From: Helichrysum umbraculigerum
Lineage: Eukaryota; Streptophyta; Magnoliopsida; Asterales; Asteraceae
DNA: 64,000 nt
Assembly: GCA_949592205.1 (NCBI GenBank)
Contig: CATIUR010000004.1
Location: forward strand, 64,515,837-64,579,836
Direction of reading: 5' to 3'
The notes under the pieces are model-generated. The model made no database searches. It worked only from the letters and a program-made list of their open reading frames with translations, and had not been told where the DNA came from. This document shows positions 1 to 9,944 of the stretch, piece by piece. Each line of letters starts with the position of its first letter. Position 1 is the stretch's first letter. The position numbers and the translations under genes were made by a program.

Positions 1-24
1 TTTAGAAGCCGTTACGGAATCTAA

Positions 25-115
25 GTACGGGGGTCCGGGGGCAGCGCCCCTGGTAGCGGGGTCCAAGGGGCGGCAGCCCCTGGCGGGGTCCAAGGGGCAG
101 AGCCCCTGGCTGGGG
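25..115. repeat. GC-rich hairpin repeats in T1 LTR
   Basis: Three imperfect units of roughly 28 bp carry GGGGTCC followed by a GGGGC...GCCCC stem. The same block recurs at 8108-8198 in the other LTR. Each unit can fold on itself. No coding function is seen. Confidence 0.8.
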
Positions 116-263
116 TCGAGCTGCCAGGTCAGCTTGGAAAATTTTTATTTCTACTATATTGCTTTAACGAAAAACGCATCTGGGACCGAATTTAGGTAAA
201 ATCGAGTGATAAATTTCGAGTCTCGACACTTAGTAAAAATCTATGTTTTTGAGGTTCTGATTT

Positions 264-576
264 GTGCGACGTTGGGTGCGACGTCGCAGGTAGGATTGCG
301 ACGTTGAGCATGACATCGCTAAAGGCGACGTTTCGCAATTTAATGCGACGTAGGGTGCTGCGTCGCTAATGCGACGTTGGTTAATTTCTGCGACGTAGGG
401 GCTTGCGTCGCTAAGAGCGACGTGGTGAGGTATTTGCGACGTTAAGGCTGACGTCGCTATATGCGACGTCGCAATTTAATGCGACGTTGTGACTGACGTC
501 TCACCATGCGACGTCACGAGGGGTTTTGCGACGTAGACGCTGACGTCGCATAAATTCGGGGTCAACTGCGACGTAG
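264..576. repeat. GCGACGT palindrome cluster, T1 3' LTR
   Basis: More than fifteen copies of TGCGACGT or its reverse ACGTCGCA lie in about 310 bp with irregular spacing. Many pair into GCGACGTCGC-type palindromes. The block also occurs in the T1 right LTR and in both T3 LTRs. Confidence 0.9.
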
Positions 577-1432
577 CGGTCTGTTGGCCGGAAAATGTGT
601 CGAAAACGAGTTTTTCGGTTTCCGTTCGGTCCAAAACTTTTACCCAACCCTTATAGGGACATTATAAGTTGTTACAAACTACTAACAAGTGAAAACATTT
701 AAAAACGAGAGATTTCGGGAATTGTCGGAAACTTACAAAGTGTCGGATGAGAAATCCGAAAAGATAGGATGATAGATCGTGTCGCGGTGGTCGTGAATCT
801 CTAAAAATCTTGAAGATCCGAAGTCGTTTGATATGTTTATTTTGCGATTTAGTGCGTTTTTAGGAGGTGGTGTGGTTGGTGAGATTTGAGAGAAAAAGAG
901 AAAGAGAGAGAAAGAGAAAGAAGAAAATGAAAGAAAAAGGAGGGAGTTGGGGGTGTTAACCTCCAACTTCAGTCTCCGTTCCCCGCGCTGTGTTCGTTTG
1001 TTCCGTCGTTTACACGTTGAATAATTATTTTAAACATTAATTGGTACATTTTAAAATGCAAATTATTACGCGATATTTTAATTTAAATATTTTACTAATC
1101 ACTTTATATATAAAAAGGTAAGTTAATTTGTTTGCGCGGTTTACATTTTAAATTATGTAATTCCTGATTGTACGATACGAATGAATACGAAATATTATAA
1201 TAATAATATTTTTGACATAACCCGTTATTTAATAAAATTTGTCACCAACGTCCGTATTAAATTGAATCGAAATACATTCGATTTAAATTGCGTACGATTT
1301 AACCAAATCGCATTTTCGTATATATTCAAATATATATAATTCGGTACATTAATTAGCCTAACAAGGAACTAATTACATGTATTAACATCTGATTAGGCAC
1401 TAAATACTAGTCCTAATTTGGCGGGTGTTACA

Positions 1433-1445
1433 TTCTCCCCCTGTT
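1433..1445 (-). other. T1 polypurine tract
   Basis: On the minus strand the sequence AACAGGGGGAGAA directly precedes the TGTAACACC start of the 3' LTR. This is the expected plus-strand DNA primer in reverse transcription. Confidence 0.85.
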
Positions 1446-1466
1446 AGAAGAATTTCGTCCCGAAAT

Positions 1467-4400
1467 TTAGCTCGAAGTCGTGTTTGATGTAGAATCAGTG
1501 AAGAGTTGAGGGTATTTGAGTCGCATTTGGTCTTCCCGTTCCCAGGTGAATTCCGGACCACGCCGCGAATTCCATCTGACCTTGACGATGGGAATACGAC
1601 TTTGTTTCAGTTGTTTGACCTCACGGTCCATAATTTCAGCGGGTTCCTCAACGAAGTGAAGTTTATCGTCAACACGAATTTCATCTAGTGGAATAATAAG
1701 TGTCTCATCAGACAGACACTTCTTCAAGTTTGAGACATGAAAAGTAGGGTGCACGCTGCTAAGTTCGGATGGCAGCTGCAATCGATAAGCTACAGGGCCA
1801 ATCCTTTCGAGGATCTCAAAAGGACCGATGTACCTGGGGTTCAACTTCCCGCGTTTACCAAAACGGATGACGCCTTTCCAAGGCGATACTTTTAAGAGTA
1901 CTCGATCCCCAACTTGGAACTCGAGTGGTTTGCGTCTCACGTCAGCATAACTTTTCTGACGATCACGTGCGGCTTTGAGTCTGTTTTGGATTTCCACAAT
2001 TTTCTCAGTGGTGGCGTGAATGAGTTCAGGACCAGTGAGTTGACTATCTCCCACTTCAGTCCAACAGATCGGTGATCGGCACTTACGACCGTACAGTGCC
2101 TCAAAGGGTGCAGCCTTAATGCTGGCGTGATAACTGTTATTGTACGAAAATTCGCACAACGGTAGATGTTTTTCCCAGTTTGTACCGAAATCAACTACGC
2201 AGGCTCGTAGCATGTCTTCCAGTGTTTGAATGGTTCGTTCACTTTGGCCATCGGTTTGAGGATGATACGCGGTACTCATATCGAGACGGGTACCCAAAGC
2301 TTTTTGAAGTGATTGCCAAAAGTGAGAGGTGAAACGGGCATCTCTGTCAGAGATGATCGAGATTGGAACACCGTGATGAGAAACGATTTCCTTGATGTAT
2401 ATCTGTGTAAGGCGTTCCATTTTATCGTTTTCTTTGATTGCCAGAAAATGAGCAGATTTGGTGAGACGATCGACGATCACCCAAATGGTATCGTAACCGC
2501 TCGATGACTTGGGTAGTTTGGTTATGAAATCCATGGCAATTTGTTCCCATTTCCATTCAGGGATTTCAGGTTGCTGGAGTAAACCAGGAGGTTTCTGATG
2601 TTCTGTTTTGACTTTCGAGCAAGTAAGGCACTTGCTGACATAAGTGGCGATTTCGGCTTTCATGTTTGGCCACCAATAGAATTCCTTGATGCCGTGGTAC
2701 ATCTTATCGGATCCGGGATGAATAGAATATTTAGACTTGTGAGCCTCGTCCATCACCAAGTCTCTTAGGTTACCAAAACTAGGCAACCAGATTCGGTTGG
2801 AGAAATACCTAATCCCGTTAGGTTTGATTTCGAATTGCTTGTCAATGCCCCGCAAGGCTTCATTTTTGATGTTTTCCGGTTTCAGGGCTTCGATCTGAGC
2901 GGTATGAATTTGAATGGTAAGATCGTTATGAATGGTCATACTGAGGGCTCGGACTCGAAGGGGTTTTGATCGTTCCTTTCGACTGAGGGCATCGGCTACA
3001 ACATTAGCCTTCCCTGGATGGTACTTGATCTCGCAATCGTAATCGGTAAGCAACTCGACCCATCGACGTTGCCTCATATTGAGATCCTTCTGATCGAAGA
3101 TATGTTGGAGACTTTTATGATCGGTAAAAATGGTGCACTTAGTGCCGTAGAGATAATGTCTCCAGATTTTGAGGGCAAAAACGACAGCTCCAAGTTCGAG
3201 ATCATGAGTGGTGTAGTTCTTTTCGTGAATTTTTAGCTGTCGTGAGGCATAAGCAATGACCTTATCTCGTTGCATTAACACGCAACCGAGACCTTGGTGA
3301 GAAGCATCGCAATATACCACGAAGTCATCGGTGCCTTCGGGTAAGGATAGAATTGGAGCACTGCAAAGCTTTTGTTTCAGAAGTTGGAACGCTGACTCTT
3401 GTTTCTCGGTCCAATCGAATCTTTTGTCCTTCTGAGTCAGTACCGTAAGTGGTTGAGCTATTTTAGAGAAATTTTCGATAAATCGTCGATAATACCCAGC
3501 AAGACCCAAGAATTGTCGTACTTCAGTTGCAGAGGTGGGTGCTTGCCAGTCTTTGATAGCCTCGATCTTTGATGGGTCCACGTGAATTCCCCGACTGTCG
3601 ATCACGTGACCAAGGAATTGAACGGTTTGAATCCAGAACTCACACTTAGAGAATTTGGCATAAAGCTCCTCGTGTCTGAGTAGTTCAAGGATGGTCTTAA
3701 GGTGTTGCGCATGTTCTTGCTCGTTGCGCGAGTAAATGAGTATGTCATCGATAAAGACAATGACAAACTTATCGAGGTAAGGTTTGCACACCCGGTTCAT
3801 GAGATCCATGAATACAGCCGGTGCGTTGGTTAGACCAAAGGGCATCACTTGGAATTCGTAGTGCCCGTAACGAGTTCTGAAAGCAGTTTTCGGAATATCG
3901 GCGTCGCGAACTCGTAATTGATGATAACCTGATCGCAGATCGATTTTTGAGTAGAAACTTGAACCCTGAAGTTGGTCGAATAGATCATCAATGCGAGGAA
4001 GTGGGTATCGGTTTTTGACGGTCAATTTGTTCAATTCTCGGTAGTCGATGCACATTCGGAAAGAACCGTCCTTCTTTTTGACAAATAGGACCGGAGCTCC
4101 CCAAGGTGAAGAACTCGGTCTAATGAATCCTCGATCCAGAAGTTCCTGTAACTGAGAGGACAACTCCTGAAGTTCGGATGGGGCTAAACGGTATGGTGCG
4201 CGGGCCACCGGTGCGGCACCCGGCACGAGATCGATTGAGAACTCAACCTGTCTAGACGGAGGTAGACCAGGTAGTTCTTCCGGAAAGACTTCGGGAAAGT
4301 CTCTAACAATCGGCACATCCTCAAGTCGTTTCTCCTCCGACTTCTTCTCGGTGATGTGTGCGAGTATGGCAGGGTAACCCTTTCTCAGAAATTTTCGGGT

Positions 4401-5888
4401 TTTTAAGCAGGAGATTATATTGAGTCCCGTCCCACCGGTCTCCCCCTGTATGATCAAGGTTCCACCGACGGCGAGTGGGATACGGACGATCTTATCGTGA
4501 CAAATGATTTCAGCTCGATGTTTGGACAACCAGTCCATTCCAATAATGACGTCGAAACTTCCGATTTCAATGGTTATAAGGTTTAAAGTGCAATTAGGTA
4601 TCACACTGGTGGTTTCTACAAGTTTTCCATTGGCTAGCTCTACAGTGTACTTAACATCTAAGGCAACAGGAGTGATGTCAAGTAATGGGCAAAAATCATC
4701 GGAGATAAAGCTTCTATCAGCACCAGTATCAAATAGGACAGAAGCAGTTAAGTTGTTGAGGAGGAACATACCCGAGACCACATTCGGGTCCTGGCGGGCG
4801 TCCCCAGATTTGATGACGAAAGCTCTGCTGCGAGTGTTGTTGTTGTTGTTGTTGCGGTTGCTGTTGTTGTTGTTCTTCAGTTTTGGGCACGAGTCCCTGA
4901 AATGCCCAGGTTTCCCACACTCAAAGCATACTTTGGGTGGTCTGGTGTTGTTGTTGGAATTGTTGTTGGCAGGTGAGCGGCAATCTTTGGTGAGGTGGCC
5001 GTACCTCTTGCAGTTGTTGCAAAAGGGACCACAGGAACCCTCATGGTGACGGCTGCACTTGGGACAATATGGTTTGCTCCCCGTGTAACCCCGGATGATG
5101 TCAGTGGTGGTGTTGTAAGCTTTGATGGTGTCGGGTTTCTTGTTTTGTTGGTTGGAGTGGTTGTTGTGGTAGTCAGACCACTTGCGTTTGTTGTTTTGGG
5201 AGGATGAAGTGGGTGGTTCAGAATCTTGGCTCATAGACATCAGGTCTTGGGCCAATGAGATTGCACCGTCAATGGTGGTTGGTTTGGAAGAGATGACGTG
5301 TCCCCGAACAAAATCAGGGAGACCAAGGGCGTACTTCCTGATTTTATCAGGTTCAGTGCTTACCATAGCTGGGCGGAGAGCAGCTAGTTGTTGAAACCTG
5401 GTGGTATAACCATCGATGTCACCACCCTGAACCTTTAAGTTCCAGAACTCCTCATCCAGCTTTTGGAGTTTGGCGATAGAGCAGTACTTGGCAGTGAGTT
5501 TTGCCTTCAATTCCTCCCAAGTGAGTTGGTAGGCAATGTCAGCACCCACTGATTGGGTATATGAATTCCACCAAGAGTGGGCATCATCTTCAAGAGAGCA
5601 GGTGGCGAAGTTTACTTTGTCGTTCTCCGCGCATTTACTAACACGGAAAACAGTTTCCATTTTCTCGAACCATCTGATCAGTCCGATGGCTCCTTCAGAA
5701 CCCTTGAAGCTCGAGGGTTTGCAGCTTTGGAAGTCCTTGTAAGAACAAGGTTTGACGGCAGAGGTTCCAGCGGTATCGCTGTTTCTGGTGGAGTTTGGTG
5801 GGGTATTCCGAGCTAAGGCTTCAGTAACAGCCTGGGTTATGAGTGAGGTAATCTGTGCATCGGTGTAAGGTCTAGTCTTTGGCGGCAT
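1467..5888 (-). CDS. T1 gag-pol polyprotein with chromodomain
   Basis: A single open frame of 1473 residues, the usual length for a one-frame plant chromovirus polyprotein. In order: gag (about 45-225); a CPKC...C motif (275-286); two zinc knuckles (CNNCKRYGHLTKDC, 290-303, and CFECGKPGHFRDSC, 321-334) that bind the genomic RNA; aspartic protease DTGA (387-390); reverse transcriptase with FIDD (712-715); RNase H (CDAS near 860, TDHKS near 922); integrase HHCC zinc domain (about 1050-1091) and DDE core (MDF 1119, SDRDARF 1180, E 1217); and a C-terminal chromodomain (about 1416-1463) that targets integration to modified chromatin. Compared with T3 and T4, nine codons are missing in frame in the protease, between CTLNL and EIGSF (about residues 436-441). 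The start is the first ATG after a candidate splice acceptor. Otherwise it looks complete. Confidence 0.95.
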   Translation of the reverse strand: MPPKTRPYTDAQITSLITQAVTEALARNTPPNSTRNSDTAGTSAVKPCSYKDFQSCKPSSFKGSEGAIGLIRWFEKMETVFRVSKCAENDKVNFATCSLEDDAHSWWNSYTQSVGADIAYQLTWEELKAKLTAKYCSIAKLQKLDEEFWNLKVQGGDIDGYTTRFQQLAALRPAMVSTEPDKIRKYALGLPDFVRGHVISSKPTTIDGAISLAQDLMSMSQDSEPPTSSSQNNKRKWSDYHNNHSNQQNKKPDTIKAYNTTTDIIRGYTGSKPYCPKCSRHHEGSCGPFCNNCKRYGHLTKDCRSPANNNSNNNTRPPKVCFECGKPGHFRDSCPKLKNNNNSNRNNNNNNTRSRAFVIKSGDARQDPNVVSGMFLLNNLTASVLFDTGADRSFISDDFCPLLDITPVALDVKYTVELANGKLVETTSVIPNCTLNLITIEIGSFDVIIGMDWLSKHRAEIICHDKIVRIPLAVGGTLIIQGETGGTGLNIISCLKTRKFLRKGYPAILAHITEKKSEEKRLEDVPIVRDFPEVFPEELPGLPPSRQVEFSIDLVPGAAPVARAPYRLAPSELQELSSQLQELLDRGFIRPSSSPWGAPVLFVKKKDGSFRMCIDYRELNKLTVKNRYPLPRIDDLFDQLQGSSFYSKIDLRSGYHQLRVRDADIPKTAFRTRYGHYEFQVMPFGLTNAPAVFMDLMNRVCKPYLDKFVIVFIDDILIYSRNEQEHAQHLKTILELLRHEELYAKFSKCEFWIQTVQFLGHVIDSRGIHVDPSKIEAIKDWQAPTSATEVRQFLGLAGYYRRFIENFSKIAQPLTVLTQKDKRFDWTEKQESAFQLLKQKLCSAPILSLPEGTDDFVVYCDASHQGLGCVLMQRDKVIAYASRQLKIHEKNYTTHDLELGAVVFALKIWRHYLYGTKCTIFTDHKSLQHIFDQKDLNMRQRRWVELLTDYDCEIKYHPGKANVVADALSRKERSKPLRVRALSMTIHNDLTIQIHTAQIEALKPENIKNEALRGIDKQFEIKPNGIRYFSNRIWLPSFGNLRDLVMDEAHKSKYSIHPGSDKMYHGIKEFYWWPNMKAEIATYVSKCLTCSKVKTEHQKPPGLLQQPEIPEWKWEQIAMDFITKLPKSSSGYDTIWVIVDRLTKSAHFLAIKENDKMERLTQIYIKEIVSHHGVPISIISDRDARFTSHFWQSLQKALGTRLDMSTAYHPQTDGQSERTIQTLEDMLRACVVDFGTNWEKHLPLCEFSYNNSYHASIKAAPFEALYGRKCRSPICWTEVGDSQLTGPELIHATTEKIVEIQNRLKAARDRQKSYADVRRKPLEFQVGDRVLLKVSPWKGVIRFGKRGKLNPRYIGPFEILERIGPVAYRLQLPSELSSVHPTFHVSNLKKCLSDETLIIPLDEIRVDDKLHFVEEPAEIMDREVKQLKQSRIPIVKVRWNSRRGPEFTWEREDQMRLKYPQLFTDSTSNTTSS

Positions 5889-6177
5889 GATTCTTCAATA
5901 AAAGAAATGAAGCTACATGAGATTTTGCAAGAAAGTTGTATTTATCTCAGATGTACATGTATAAAAGCAGTAATACATAACATCAACAGGAATAATGGCA
6001 ATTAATATGAGTCGAAAACAGCAAGAATACTTGATAGATGATACGAGTTCAAAGGTTACATCCTACAGATGTATTACAAAAGATGTCGGGAATTGTTGCA
6101 TCCGACCGAATTATAGAATAGCGCGTAGATAGTTACTAGATTACAGGGTAGATTACAAGACAAAGACTACACTAGTC
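5889..6177 (-). other. T1 spacer between pre-gag ORF and gag
   Basis: Non-coding, 289 bp, conserved in T3 and T4. Just upstream of the gag ATG (minus strand) it ends in a pyrimidine-rich run and TTGAAG|AATC, a plausible splice acceptor with its AG at 5893-5894. Confidence 0.7.
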
Positions 6178-6663
6178 TTAACGTAGATTAATTTGTTCCA
6201 TCATCGTGACAAGACGGTCCACAGTGTTTGCAAGCCTGCTAGCTTGTCGGGCGTTGTCTTCTGCTAGTGCAAGTCGTTGTGTTAGTCCACGCGCATATTC
6301 TTCTGCCTCAAGTGAGCGTTGCACACATTCATCCATCCTTTGTTGCAGAAGGGCATTTTCCACCCTTATTTCTATTATTTGATTACGAATGATATCCATG
6401 TTGTTGTTAGTGGTTTCAAGATCGTCGGAGACTTGTTCTATGCGTTCGAGGGATGTAAGTCTCCAGTTTTCGTTTGTTTCCTGCAACACGACATCCATGG
6501 TGCGAAGTCGTTGCTCGTGTTGATTCACCCTAGCGGCTAGAGCCGGCAAGGTGGGGTGAGTGGAGTACGGGCCAGCTCGAGGCAACCTGGAGTTCCTCCT
6601 TGCTACCCTTGGGTTCTGCGACCCGGATTGAGAACGAGATGAATTTGATGGTGTGTTTGCCAT
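6178..6663 (-). CDS. Pre-gag coiled-coil ORF of T1
   Basis: 161 residues, intact, lying between the primer site and gag on the element sense strand. The first 45 residues are rich in Ser, Arg and Pro (begins MANTPSNSSRS) and look disordered. From about residue 45 to the end it is rich in Glu, Gln, Arg and Leu with heptad-like spacing, suggesting a long coiled coil, and it closes with LVTMMEQINLR. Homologues with the same ends occur in T2 (59061-59720), T3 (53348-53833) and T4 (25049-25555), so the frame has been kept by selection in active elements. I recognise no known domain; RNA or Gag binding or oligomerisation are guesses. It is not Gag: the capsid-like and zinc-knuckle region is in the downstream frame. 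Confidence 0.8.
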   Translation of the reverse strand: MANTPSNSSRSQSGSQNPRVARRNSRLPRAGPYSTHPTLPALAARVNQHEQRLRTMDVVLQETNENWRLTSLERIEQVSDDLETTNNNMDIIRNQIIEIRVENALLQQRMDECVQRSLEAEEYARGLTQRLALAEDNARQASRLANTVDRLVTMMEQINLR

Positions 6664-6975
6664 TTCTGAGACGAAGCGTTAGTAAGATTGAGGCCTATAT
6701 TCATATAGTTCCTATATAATATAGCCTATTGAGTGTCTAGCATAAACATGTTTAAGTCTCGGTTCTCTCGAGGTCAGAGTCTTCTATTGTATCCTGTTCA
6801 GCCATAACTACTTTCAGATCTTACATCATCTTTGCTTAATTGTACATAGTTGATCAGGCTATGTTAAATTAAACTCGTATGATGTAATCGCTGAACCAGT
6901 TATACCTAATAAGGAATACTGCCTAATGGTCATAGTCTAGGCTCACTAAATGCAACCTAGTTCACTATAACCTTA
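6664..6975 (-). other. T1 leader with candidate splice donor
   Basis: Untranslated leader between the primer site and the pre-gag ATG. It contains, on the minus strand, GATGTAAGATCTGAAAG, with the donor G at 6824. The same motif is kept in the leaders of T2, T3 and T4. Confidence 0.65.
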
Positions 6976-6988
6976 GGCTCTGATACCA
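6976..6988 (-). other. T1 primer binding site (initiator Met tRNA)
   Basis: On the minus strand TGGTATCAGAGCC lies three bases (GAT) after the end of the 5' LTR. It is complementary to the 3' end of plant initiator-Met tRNA and primes minus-strand DNA synthesis. Confidence 0.95.
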
Positions 6989-6991
6989 ATC

Positions 6992-9515
6992 TGTAACACC
7001 CCCAAATTTGATGATTTGCGGAAGCTTGATTTGGGTGTTACTAATCAATAACAAAGCACAAAGATAAATAGCAAACGACTCTATATGCGTTGTTTTAACA
7101 AAATATATTGATAACTGAATGTTTACAACATTTAAAGCTTTACATGGCTCGAGTTAAATAAAATGAGATTTCAGTACATAAGTACTTATACAAAATATAC
7201 TAATGCAAGAAAATCTCAATCGTCTGTATGCTGACTCGAGCTAAGTCCTGAAGCAGAAACATCCTACTGCTGGGTACCTGCGATATATGCTAAAAGGTCA
7301 GCTATAAAGCTGGTGAGCTCACAGGTTTGAAATCAAGTAATATCGTATGAACCGCAAGATTTAAATAATGAATTGCATCCAGCAATTGAATAATGAATTG
7401 CATCCAGCAATTAAATGATAATCATCGTGTATACAGCCATGAGCACATAGTTGAGCTTAACTCGAGGGCCGGGTCCCCTATAGAGAATTCCGGGCGAGGT
7501 GCCTCCACGAATGCCTAGTCAACATTCGTCTTCCCAAATATTAGTACGTCCGTTTACCCGGTTAGTGCTTGCTAACCCGGACGAGGAGGGTCAATCCTAT
7601 ATGGTACCATATACTAATATTCACGCTACAACGTATTAACAACTATGCTGACGGAGGACTTTAAATGATTAGTTTCGAAAAACTCATGTAGTATATGAAA
7701 AGTTGGTACTTGCGTTCACATGTTAAAAGTTTGAGCAGTATATCACACCCCTGAGTAAAACAGTAAAAAGAGGGGCTATGAGACTCACCTGAGTCTGAGT
7801 GCGTTTAAACAAACGTAAGTTGATTAGCCGAGTATGAAGTCCAAAGACTTGTAACCTGAGGGTGTCCACGACACGCGATGGTTATAATCATGATTGGGTA
7901 TCTCAACAGATCACCCTTGTAGTTGTTCGTTCAACTATAATGTCCAAATCTCCACTATTTGGTTGATACGTTTAAGTGTTTGAAAAGTGTATGGCCCGTT
8001 GGTGACGGATTTGTAATAATAATCTCAACTATTATTATTTTGATTTCGTGGTGTCTTACTTGAAAAATGTGTTTTGATTGTGTTTTAGAAGCCGTTACGG
8101 AATCTAAGTACGGGGGTCCGGGGGCAGCGCCCCTGGTAGCAGGGTCCAAGGGGCGGCAGCCCCTGGCGGGGTCCAAGGGGCAGAGCCCCTGGCTGGGGTC
8201 GAGCTGCCAGGTCAGCTTGGAAAATTTTTATTTCTACTATATTGCTTTAACGAAAAACGCATCTGGGACCGAATTTAGGTAAAATCGAGTGATAAATTTC
8301 GAGTCTCGACACTTAGTAAAAATCTATGTTTTTGAGGTTCTGATTTGTGCGACGTTGGGTGCGACGTCGCAGGTAGGATTGCGACGTTGAGCATGACGTC
8401 GCTAAAGGCGACGTTTCGCAATTTAATGCGACGTAGGGTGCTGCGTCGCTAATGCGACGTTGGTTAATTTCTGCGACGTAGGGGCTTGCGTCGCTAAGAG
8501 CGACGTGGTGAGGTATTTGCGACGTTAAGGCTGACGTCGCTATATGCGACGTCGCAATTTAATGCGACGTTGTGACTGACGTCTCACCATGCGACGTCAC
8601 GAGGGGTTTTGCGACGTAGACGCTGACGTCGCATAAATTCGGGGTCAACTGCGACGTAGCGGTCTGTTGGCCGGAAAATGTGTCGAAAAAGAGTTTTTCG
8701 GTTTCCGTTCGGTCCAAAACTTTTACCCAACCCTTATAGGGACATTATAAGTTGTTACAAACTACTAACAAGTGAAAACATTTAAAAACGAGAGATTTCG
8801 GGAATTGTCGGAAACTTACAAAGTGTCGGATGAGAAATCCGAAAAGATAGGATGATAGATCGTGTCGCGGTGGTCGTGAATCTCTAAAAATCTTGAAGAT
8901 CCGAAGTCGTTTGATATGTTTATTTTGCGATTTAGTGCGTTTTTAGGAGGTGGTGTGGTTGGTGAGATTTGAGAGAAAAAGAGAAAGAGAGAGAAAGAGA
9001 AAGAAGAAAATGAAAGAAAAAGGAGGGAGTTGGGGGTGTTAACCTCCAACTTCAGTCTCCGTTCCCCGCGCTGTGTTCGTTTGTTCCGTCGTTTACACGT
9101 TGAATAATTATTTTAAACATTAATTGGTACATTTTAAAATGCAAATTATTACGCGATATTTTAATTTAAATATTTTACTAATCACTTTATATATAAAAAG
9201 GTAAGTTAATTTGTTTGCGCGGTTTACATTTTAAATTATGTAATTCCTGATTGTACGATACGAATGAATACGAAATATTATAATAATAATATTTTTGACA
9301 TAACCCGTTATTTAATAAAATTTGTCACCAACGTCCGTATTAAATTGAATCGAAATACATTCGATTTAAATTGCGTACGATTTAACCAAATCGCATTTTC
9401 GTATATATTCAAATATATATAATTCGGTACATTAATTAGCCTAACAAGGAACTAATTACATGTATTAACATCTGATTAGGCACTAAATACTAGTCCTAAT
9501 TTGGCGGGTGTTACA
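6992..9515 (-). repeat. T1 5' LTR (complete, 2524 bp)
   Basis: Bounded by TGTAACACC on both strands (TG...CA ends). It drives T1 transcription on the minus strand. Sense-strand order: AT-rich segment with TATA-like runs (about 9180-9430), CT-rich run (8973-9031), GCGACGT palindromes (8347-8659), GC-rich hairpin repeats (8108-8198), then an 1.1 kb tail to the primer site. Short frames in it, such as 8816-9049, are repeat artefacts. Confidence 0.95.
8347..8659. repeat. GCGACGT palindrome cluster, T1 5' LTR
   Basis: Same cluster as at 264-576. It lies downstream of the TATA-like and CT-rich segments in the sense direction, so it is probably transcribed as part of the 5' leader RNA. Confidence 0.85.
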
Positions 9516-9944
9516 AAAACCATCACACCCCTCACCACTTACCTTCTTCAACCCAAAAACCCGATTCCTTCCAAGATATCTCGAAAGGTTAGTATCATCC
9601 TCATCAAAAGTGATGAAGATTTGATTCTCGATCAAGCCTATGACGAGAATGCTGCATGACTGGCTATCCGAGTGATTGACACTAGTAAGTAGGAAACCCT
9701 AAACACTTGAGTGATTTGAGTGACCCACTTGTGAGGATTGCCTAGTCATGATCACCTTATAAGTTGCCCGAAGAAGGTATCAAGTTCTATAAACCCTTAG
9801 TTTCCAGTAAAAAACTCTTTCATAACCATAATTTTATATTTTCTGAAAATAGTATTTCTAGCAAATGATGCAATTAGAATCCTTCCAGAAGTTTTTATGA
9901 ATGAGTTCGCTTGAGGACAAGCAAAGTTCTAAGTGTGGGATACT
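9516..9944 (+). mobile_element. C: 3' internal end of an Athila-type element
   Basis: Non-coding tail upstream of the C LTR, with no open frame of note. It ends in TTGAGGACAAGCAAAG and then AAGTGTGGGATACT, a polypurine-tract region like the one before the B LTR (43000-43040). Its upstream part was displaced by T1 and lies outside the window. Confidence 0.65.
9931..9944 (+). other. C polypurine tract
   Basis: AAGTGTGGGATACT directly precedes the TGATATCGCG start of the C LTR. It parallels AAGTGGGGGATGTT before TGATAAACGC in B1. Confidence 0.65.

Larger units (their letters stand above)
1..1432 (-). repeat. T1 3' LTR (partial)
   Basis: Matches 8084-9515 almost base for base. On the minus strand it begins TGTAACACCC at 1432; the rest of it lies beyond the window edge. 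It holds GC-rich hairpin repeats (25-115), GCGACGT palindromes (264-576) and a purine-rich run (about 890-948) that is CT-rich on the transcribed sense strand. Confidence 0.95.
1..9515 (-). mobile_element. T1: Tekay-like LTR retrotransposon, left LTR cut by window edge
   Basis: Ty3/gypsy chromovirus read on the minus strand. From right to left it has a 5' LTR (6992-9515), a Met-tRNA primer site (6976-6988), a pre-gag ORF, one uninterrupted gag-pol-chromodomain frame, a polypurine tract (1433-1445) and a 3' LTR (1-1432, incomplete). The two LTRs align over 1432 bases at a constant offset of 8083 with no indel and only three substitutions that I noticed, so the insertion is very recent. The bases after the right LTR (9516-9520, AAAAC) would be one target duplication; its partner lies outside the window. 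T1 sits inside element C. Confidence 0.95.

Noticed and set aside
264..576. CRISPR-like array of GCGACGT repeats
   Set aside because: Units are too short, spacing is irregular, the motif is palindromic, and the sequence is a plant LTR.
733..966. 77-residue frame, also at 8816-9049
   Set aside because: It lies in a CT-rich LTR run, is Ser/Phe/Leu low-complexity, and is present only because both LTRs carry the same sequence.
6976..6988. tRNA-like sequence TGGTATCAGAGCC
   Set aside because: It is complementary to the 3' end of a tRNA and directly adjoins an LTR: a primer site, not a tRNA gene.
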